A stretch of 24,653 nucleotides of DNA from Elysia marginata (lineage: Eukaryota > Mollusca > Gastropoda > Plakobranchidae). A model generated the notes under the pieces. It had not been told where the DNA came from. It saw only the letters and a list, made by a program, of their open reading frames with translations, and did no database searches. This document shows positions 18,103-24,653 of the stretch, piece after piece. The stretch lies in contig BMAT01011596.1 of the NCBI GenBank assembly GCA_019649035.1, positions 144,767-169,419 on the forward strand, in the 5' to 3' direction. The translations under genes were made by a program, and so were the position numbers. Numbering within the stretch: position 1 is the first letter of the stretch; every line of letters starts with the position of its first letter.

Positions 18103-21100
18103 GCCGCTCGCCGCCTGCAATAGAAACACAAATAGCTTGCACGTTAGTTTTGATAATAACGAAAACATTCAACCTGAAGGAAGTTTTTGATTTACGTTTT
18201 TCAGGTGGTAAGATATTAAGGTGCTTAAATAATAAAACTGGCGATTACTCGGTTGGTACATTTATGCGTTGTTTGGCCATTATTTTAAAGTTTGAAAGGT
18301 AATCATAAAACAAATGGGAGGGTGGATGCGTTATCTTTCATAATATGTCAACCTGATTTATTCTTTCCGTGTCTTCGTACTTTCTCCTTGATCATTGGGC
18401 TTTATTTAAAAAGGCAAACTGTAAAACTTGCACTGTATCTAATACCTTATTATTGAATAGACAAGGAAAAAATGCAAGGGCATCGTTTTTATTTTGGCTT
18501 CCAAGGAAGCGAATTACATGTGGTCTATTTCTAAACACTGAAAAGTGATACCATTTTAGACAGTTTACTGAAACTTCTAATCAGCCTTAAAATTATGATG
18601 TGTGAAATTTTAAAAGTTTTACTGCCAATGCCATTAAAAAGGTTACAAGGCAAAAGCGTCATTAGATTCCGAGTACGAGACAACTTGAAATCACCATGAA
18701 ACAGGATATTGCTGAGTACCCAAACTAGTCTTGTTCGAATGCCAGGGTTTTTAGACCTATGGGTCTGTAAGGCGAGTTTACTTTTTACTTCTGCCTGCCA
18801 TTTATTTCAAATTTTGTTTATGTGTGTTCTTACGCCTACTTTTTTTTTTCAAAATGGTAGCCGTAAAGACACATAAACAAAATAGTTTCTCCCGCTTCGT
18901 TTTTTTAACTGAAGTTGGATCTACATCCAAAGTTTAAGTTACGAGTCTAAAATTTTGACTAGTCTCTAGAAATTAACTTAGATAATCTAGATTTAGAGCT
19001 AGATATAAGATATCTTTATCTAGACTCTGTATTAGGCTTAGCTGATCTAGGTTAGATTTTGGGCGCCATTTCAGGTTCTGCTGTCACGTTTTCATTTGAC
19101 CTTGGGGACTATGCTTTGTGTGCCAAATGTCGTAATATCTGAATGTCACTTTTTAAGCCCAAATGATTGTATTTTTTATGACGTAGAAATAATCTCCAGG
19201 CGACTGAAGTTTTAGTCTTTTACGACAATGTTTTGAATTGATTTATTTCTTTATTGAAAAAGAACATCGTGACATTTAGCCGGAAACGCTGTAAAAAGAC
19301 ATGGTTATGCCTAATTTTCTCGAGAGCCTGATTCAACTGGTTTGATGTAAGTCTAAAGAAGTTATCTAAAATCGTATTTCTTTACTATACACCTACCTTC
19401 CTGTGACCTCATTCTATACACCGTGTTTCGTGGATGTCTCCACTCCTCAGTAGACATAATTTTGGAAGTTATATTTTTAACGAAAAACAGGATATTTTTA
19501 CGCATAGGTTTTTGCAAAAGCTTTTCAAAAAGTGTTTGTCGTCTACGATATCCAGTAAACCATTGTTCAGTTTCCTAATCTGGCTATTATCTCCAGAGAA
19601 TACCATGGCTATAGAAATTTTCATTGAATAAAAAAAGGGCCTAACATGATTTAAAAATATACTTAGTGTCCATTTTATCAGAGAGTCCCGCTTATGGCAC
19701 GAATAGCCCATTTACTTGAGTTCTTCATAAGATTATGCTCTGTCCAATTATTTTTTTTAACTTAAGATTTTAAAAAAAGTCCCAATTTTTTTATTACCCC
19801 GTTTCTCTCTTTGAAAATAAGGGCTAGAGATTGTTAACGAAATAAAAACAATATCCTCTCGAATCCCTTTTATGTGTATCGCTTGATTTTAGTTTTATCA
19901 AAGTTTTTAATGTATTTAATGAGGCAGTTTTTGTTTATTTTCATAATACCTTAGATTGCACTGAGGGGATATTTTCAGTATTGCTCATTGCTGTATATAT
20001 ACTTTTGTAAAATAACAGAACATTTTTTAACCAACCAACTCTAATAGTTTTCTTTAAAAAAATATCTTTGTAGTTTATATCGATACCGTTGTACTTTCCC
20101 CCGTTCCCCGTTTGTTCTGGTACTTCTCAACAGCAGAACTGTATGAATTAATGAGATAGGAAGTGACAGGTCTGTGATTATCCCAGGTCGCGATGGATAT
20201 TGATGCTGGATGCTGTTTTATGATCGAAGACTGGCGTGCTAAGCTTAGCGTACACTTCTCGCTCAACTCGTGAGCTTCAGTCTGGTTCATAAGTTATTCT
20301 GGAAAAAGCGCGCATTGTAAAAGCGGAATATTCGGATGGATTTGTGAAATAAATTGAACTATTTTAAATGGCAATGTTCATCCATCGTTCCCGAGTACAT
20401 TATAAATGAACATGTATTTTGTCCGGTAAAAGGAATGGCCGAAGGTTAACAACAATTTTTTTTTCAAATAATGTGAACAACTTTGATAGAGAAAAAAAAA
20501 CTTTTACAAGGTGGCATGAAATCCGAAATTTTTATATAACGTTTTTTTGCGAAAATAAAAAAGACACTTCTTTGGCTTTTTGTTAAGATTGCAGTGGCTA
20601 AATTTTGTAATAATAAACGCATAAAACATCGGCAATTTCTCCTTATTTTACGCCCAGTGGAAACAAATGATGGAAATCTAAGTACAGTCTCTTTGATTCA
20701 GCCTGAATTTAAGTTTGAGACGACAACTCCTTCTGTCTTTTTAATATTCAAATCCATCATTTTTTCCAGGTATGAAAGAGAAATAGTGTGGATTTTTAAA
20801 AATAATGTTAGATTATTACTATTCATATCAAATTCTACCATATTTATTTTCATTGGTATGGTAATTTTAGAAAGCCTTTTTCTTAATATGAAGTTATTCT
20901 TATCAAAACTATAATCTTTGGTGTATCTTGTTGTAGTAAAGAAACAATTTGAAAGTCTTTATTCTTATCATCATTAAACTAATACACTTTATACTGGTAT
21001 CGAGAGGGGTTCGTTTTCTCAAATTTCCTTCGTTCCCTTACGTAGTAACGTTAACGCTTTTATCTGGTAGTAAGCTTTTTTAACACCCACTCCGTCTTAC

Positions 21101-21230
21101 TTCGCAGACTGGGTTTATACAGGATTTGGTTTGTCGGACGCTATTCGATTCAAGTTTACATTGTCCTGTGAGGTTTGTTTACTGGACTCTGTCAGACCGT
21201 TTTCAGCCTGTCTTTAATTATGGCTTCAGG
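18103..21230. other. Non-coding stretch, no gene recognised
   Basis: AT-rich with frequent T and A runs. It contains the CTAG-rich patch at 18959-19050. The longest open frame (20594-20914, plus, 106 residues) is hydrophobic and Phe/Ile-rich, as expected from T-rich DNA, with no domain signature. Confidence 0.6.
18959..19050. repeat. Degenerate CTAG/AGAT-rich array
   Basis: CTAG occurs six times in 92 bp (18959, 18966, 18987, 18999, 19020, 19047), mostly within TCTAGA, AATCTAGAT or GATCTAG contexts, with a near-palindrome centred on GATATC around 19011. It looks like a decayed short tandem repeat of a TCTAGA-like unit. Confidence 0.6.
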
Positions 21231-21310
21231 TAGAGAGAGAGAGAGAGAGATAGAGAGAGAGAGGAAGAGAGAGTAATAGAGAGAGAGGTATGAAGAGAGA
21301 GACAGAGAGA
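21231..21310 (+). repeat. (GA)n microsatellite with interruptions
   Basis: About 80 bp of GA repeats broken by TAGA, GGAA, TAATA, GGTATGA and ACAG, in the same strand orientation as the tract at 10258-10356. Confidence 0.95.
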
Positions 21311-21459
21311 TCTGAAGATAGATCTTCAGTCTGTTTCGAGCCTTTGGGTTAGTATAGATGTCGATGTAGGTGGTAGGTTAACTCGTAGTTAGAATAAGGT
21401 GGCACATGAAATCAGGAGAGAGTAAAAACTCTTCCAGGTTTTAGGTCAAACACAAGCCA

Positions 21460-21490
21460 CCCCCCCCCCACACACACACACACAAACACA
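21460..21490 (+). repeat. C run followed by (CA)n
   Basis: A run of ten C (21460-21469) passes directly into about nine CA units with one CAAA interruption. Confidence 0.95.
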
Positions 21491-23778
21491 AATTAATGGA
21501 TATGGTAGCGGTAGGTCAGGTTGTGGAACGACTCATTTGAGGTGAAAGTAAAAACAAAAGGAGAGTGCGACGGAGGGGAAGAGAATGGCCAGGGTACTAC
21601 TGGAACTTGGACCAGGGAACGGTCAGGGGTGGGATCATCCATCTAAGCCCATCCTAGATCTAGCTGGCGGTAGCATCGGCGCGTGGCATTGTAATTACAA
21701 CTGTTGCTGGATTTCAGTGGTCGCAGGTGTCTTGTACGGGGTCTATCTTGATTCTCTCTCTAGGGGCTTGGCCCACACCTGTCGATTCTCCTTAGATTCT
21801 GTTGTTTCTTGACTTGTTCTAGGGTTAGTAAAAATAGTGATTTATTTTCTGTTTTACGCTCTTCTTTATCCGCTTTGCTTCTTCCTAATTTGCTCTGATA
21901 TTTTCCTACTGAAAGTGCTAACAACTTGTTATGTTTTTTTTCTTCTAATGGGTGGGTGGATGAATAAGGGTGGCGATCTTGAAGAGGTTACTAAACTTAA
22001 TGAATACAATTGAAAACAACGCAAAGCTGAAAAAAAAACACAATGAAATCGATATCAGATTAGAAGTTGAATAGGCTGGAGTTTTTTTCCATCAAACTTT
22101 TTGTAAAACTGTACATTGGTTGAGGCTGCTTGATGTTCATAATTATTTCTTCTAACATTTTGGAATATTCTTGGAAGCTAAAGTCCAATTAAACAGATAT
22201 ATGAGAAGATTATTCGCCACTAGTAATGGTAATAGTAAAATTTTTTTTAAACTCGATCAACGTAGGTCATATAAATTGAAGAACGCATGCAGTGGTGTTA
22301 TTTCCAAAAGCACAACATTGGATGCTATAAACGAATGTTTTCAATATTTTCAAGACAAAACAAGTAAAAAACTGTGTATGAATGTATTTTAGAATACGTC
22401 TTAGTTATTTATTTTGAGATTGCCTGAAATCTTTTCACAGAGCACGTTCAGAAGATTCATTTGCATAATTTTTAAGCATAGAATGTCACAGTGTTGATGT
22501 CCATGCTTAAAGTACGAATTTTCTTTCTTTCTCAAAGACACCAAAGTGTATATAGCAGCTTAATGAAAATTGACAGTTTCAAACGATTTAAAGGATGACA
22601 AGAGACATTTGATAGGGGTGCGTTGACATGGATGAAAGCACTCGGTCTTTGCGGACTCCTACATTGGTGTGGAGATTCAGGGATTGTCGTTGCTAGTTAC
22701 TCTTTAACAAAAAAATTTAATTATCTCAAAAGATTGCTGATGAGTTTGAAAGATCAAAGTCTTTGCATGACAAGCCTTTGAAATAATTCATCTTTGGGTC
22801 AGAGTGTTGTCTGTTTAATTTTTATCCGATAATAATCTCTTTTTAAACCCAGAATCACAGGATGGTTAAGGGCAATCTTCAGCTTCATCAAAAACCATGC
22901 TCGCTGATTAATAATTGGTTCCCAGTCTGCTGGTTGAAGTCTATCAAACGTTTAGGTTTACATCGTTGAGCCAAGCCACTCATACTTTTGAAAGAGAGAA
23001 AGATTTGCAGACTGAGTTGTTATTTATGAACTATTTGACTACCTATAATGGATTTGAAGAAAAATAGAATTCTATTGAACGTATGGGCAGCGAGGATCTT
23101 GTGTCAGAATTATACCGGCATCGAAATCATGGTTCTCTAGAGGACAGCATGTCTCCCCTTTCGACACACACGGTGTCTTATTGCAAAAATTATTTCCTGC
23201 GTGTGACACAAGCAACATGCAGTTTTTAAAAAGTGTTTCTGAAAGAAAAATTGAGACTAACAATAAAAAAAAATTATTTCAAGTTTTGCCATTAAGATGG
23301 AACCTTTGTCTTGCTACTGTTTACCAGTGCTGAGATGCCAGGACCTTTATTGAGCGGTTGGTCCAATACTAGTCGAGGTATCAAAGTTACAGAATAAAAC
23401 TGCTTCTCCGCATCGGGCCTAGATATCTAGTGTGACTTTTGCACGTGGGCACAAATAGAAGGGACAACTTATCGGCCAAAGACTTGAGTCAGAGAAAGAC
23501 CTTACTTGGAGAGGAAAGGCTAGAGTCATCACACCGCTTAGATTAGCTTATTTTGACCGTTAGTTGCGTAGACTAAAGATATTCGCTGGCTGCGATTGTT
23601 GTAGTATTGAGTAGAAACTAAAACTAGGGTACATTGTGCCATGACAGACTTCGTTTCTTTCCTATTAACATGAGATTTCATAATCAAAAGCTTTTGTTTA
23701 TTGTGAATCTGCCGGTACTAACACACACAGTTAAGCCGAAGTCAAAATCTCATCTATGGCAATGACCATGGATAACCA
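21491..23778. other. Non-coding stretch, no gene recognised
   Basis: 21580-21800 is somewhat GC-richer, with a 75-residue plus-strand open frame of no recognisable family. It could be part of an unclassified repeat that includes the GA and CA tracts just before it. The frame at 22171-22392 starts at a non-ATG codon and shows no domain. The remainder is AT-rich without structure that I could see. Confidence 0.55.
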
Positions 23779-23824
23779 TAATAGATTATGATGGAATCCT
23801 TCATTCAAAACATGTTGACCGGCT
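23779..23824 (+). repeat. Left arm of an inverted repeat flanking a SINE
   Basis: Positions 23792-23824 are an exact 33-bp inverted match to 24258-24290. Outside this core the match continues imperfectly for about 13 bp. The inner end, GACCGGCT at 23817-23824, equals the first 8 bases of the SINE head on the opposite strand. Confidence 0.95.
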
Positions 23825-23969
23825 TTCTTTATTTACTTCTATTTTTACCCAATTAATATTTTTTAAACCTTTGATAAATTTTGTATCAGCTTTTTAATTT
23901 TAATAATCATAAAATCACAATACGAACAACGGTTTAAGTCAGAGTTAGAATTGATGTTAAGAGGATAGG

Positions 23970-24265
23970 TTTGTCTATTTGATTTTTAACGTCCGAGTCA
24001 ACTTCGAGGTTATATTAGAGACGGCGCTGGGGACAATTGAAAGCATGCTGCCACATTGTGATGTAAGCAGCGCTTACGTACATCACACTCAGTCACATTA
24101 TCCTGGTACCGGGCCGTCCAAACTAAGCACTAAATCCATAATGCCAGATACTAGGCGGATCAGCTGCTAATATTTTAAAGTCCTTGGTTTGACTCGGCCG
24201 GGGATCGAACCACGCACATCCCGATCTCTGAGCGAGTGTCTTACCGCTAGGCCACAGAGCCGGTC
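23970..24265 (-). mobile_element. tRNA-headed SINE, minus strand
   Basis: Read on the minus strand it begins GACCGGCTCTGTGGCCTAGC at 24265. It has a near-ideal box A, TGGCCTAGCGG (24254-24244), and a perfect box B, GGTTCGATCCC (24211-24201), 33 bp apart as in tRNA. The acceptor ends GACCGGC and GCCGAGTC pair imperfectly, so this is a SINE head and not a functional tRNA gene. A body of about 200 bp follows, containing a small hairpin (GTAAGC-AGC-GCTTAC on the plus strand at about 24064-24078) and ending near GGACGTTAAAAATCAAATAG. That body does not resemble the body of the SINE at 6673, so two families are present. The 3' end is approximate and the family is not named. Confidence 0.75.
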
Positions 24266-24303
24266 AACATGTTTTGAATGAAGGATTCCACCATAACCCA
24301 TAA
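24258..24303 (-). repeat. Right arm of an inverted repeat flanking a SINE
   Basis: Exact 33-bp inverted partner (24258-24290) of 23792-23824. It overlaps the first 8 bases of the minus-strand SINE and otherwise consists of its 5' flank. Confidence 0.95.
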
Positions 24304-24653
24304 ACGATCTTCTAGACTAAATTATTTTTTACTAGATGGTAAACTACGAAAGATCTTGTGAGTTTGAAAAGCGTAGAAGTTGAAAAATGTGAACGTAACA
24401 TTTCCAGTCAAAACGGAAAAAGACAATTTTAAACGATGCTCCTGGTTACTGTCTTTTAAAAGATAGAAAAAAAAGGATTTACAAATTACACCGAGATTTA
24501 CATGACCCATGTTTATTTTAGACTCGAAGAATGTGAATAACTACTTCAGAGATTGTTGTCTAGGCAGTGAAACGTTGACTGAAAGATGATTTTAAAATAT
24601 AAAAAAAAGAACTGTCTGAGTGAACTTAGGTTTCAGTACAGACTTTAAGCAGC
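24304..24653. other. Non-coding, nothing recognised
   Basis: AT-rich sequence to the end of the window. No exon, repeat or structured element was identified. Confidence 0.6.

Noticed and set aside
20594-20914. 106-residue plus-strand open frame
   Set aside because: Hydrophobic and Phe/Ile/Leu-rich from T-rich DNA, with no domain signature or neighbouring gene structure.
23072-23263. Minus-strand cysteine-containing frame (with NKTPCVSKGETCCPLE), considered as a secreted peptide
   Set aside because: It has no signal peptide of normal form, no processing sites, no known cysteine framework and no splice context. Chance is the simpler reading.
24185-24265. Functional tRNA gene on the minus strand
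   Set aside because: Boxes A and B are good, but the acceptor stem is imperfect and a SINE body follows without a terminator.
7878-24653. Search for further EGF, VWC or laminin-G exons of the NELL-like gene
   Set aside because: No open stretch with EGF cysteine spacing next to splice sites was seen by eye on the plus strand. Short or divergent exons could still have been missed.
1-24653. CRISPR arrays, bacterial operons, phage genes or viral insertions
   Set aside because: No regular spaced repeats, no ribosome-binding-site gene strings, and no viral protein motifs were seen. The DNA is organised as an intron-rich animal genome.

Overview
The window looks like a piece of an animal nuclear genome, most likely a gastropod or other mollusc. 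It is AT-rich and mostly non-coding. It carries a few short phase-matched exons of an extracellular protein between long introns, several tRNA-headed SINE-type repeats, the tail of a non-LTR retrotransposon, and many microsatellites. The mollusc call is an inference from this repeat style, from the sequence of the exons, and from five copies of the palindrome TACATGTA. Nothing resembles bacterial, phage or CRISPR organisation.

Gene. Three plus-strand exons are well supported: 1159-1264, 2011-2130 and 7600-7737. They encode the last part of a von Willebrand factor C (VWC) domain, a six-cysteine EGF domain, and a calcium-binding EGF domain that starts D-I-D-E-C. All have AG acceptors and GT donors and join in phase 1 with no broken codon. 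The order VWC, EGF, cbEGF, the CCPVC-EG-TDYC join and the RLDNFTC end of the second EGF match the NELL1/NELL2 family of secreted glycoproteins. The 5' part of the gene lies outside the window.

Most interesting point in the gene. The third exon stays open and GC-rich past its possible splice donor. It adds 46 residues: a Ser/Pro-rich linker and a short hydrophobic segment, followed by a stop at 7875-7877. An AATAAA lies at 8330-8335. No further EGF exon is visible in the remaining 16.8 kb. The gene, or one isoform of it, may therefore end here as a short, possibly membrane-tethered protein rather than a full-length NELL.

Layout. 1-1158: sequence upstream of the first visible exon. 1265-2010 and 2131-7599: introns. 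The second intron holds a 28-bp perfect palindrome, a purine-rich open stretch on the minus strand, a 105-bp GAA tract and a complete tRNA-headed SINE. 7878-8355: possible 3' UTR. 8356-24653: downstream DNA, either intergenic or a very long intron. It contains ATT, GA, CA and poly-C/poly-G tracts, a 5'-truncated reverse-transcriptase tail at 14158-14428, a GC-rich island of unknown nature at 17630-17985, and a second tRNA-headed SINE at 23970-24265 bracketed by a 33-bp perfect inverted repeat.

Limits. Family calls come from reading motifs by eye. No database search, splice model or transcript evidence was available.
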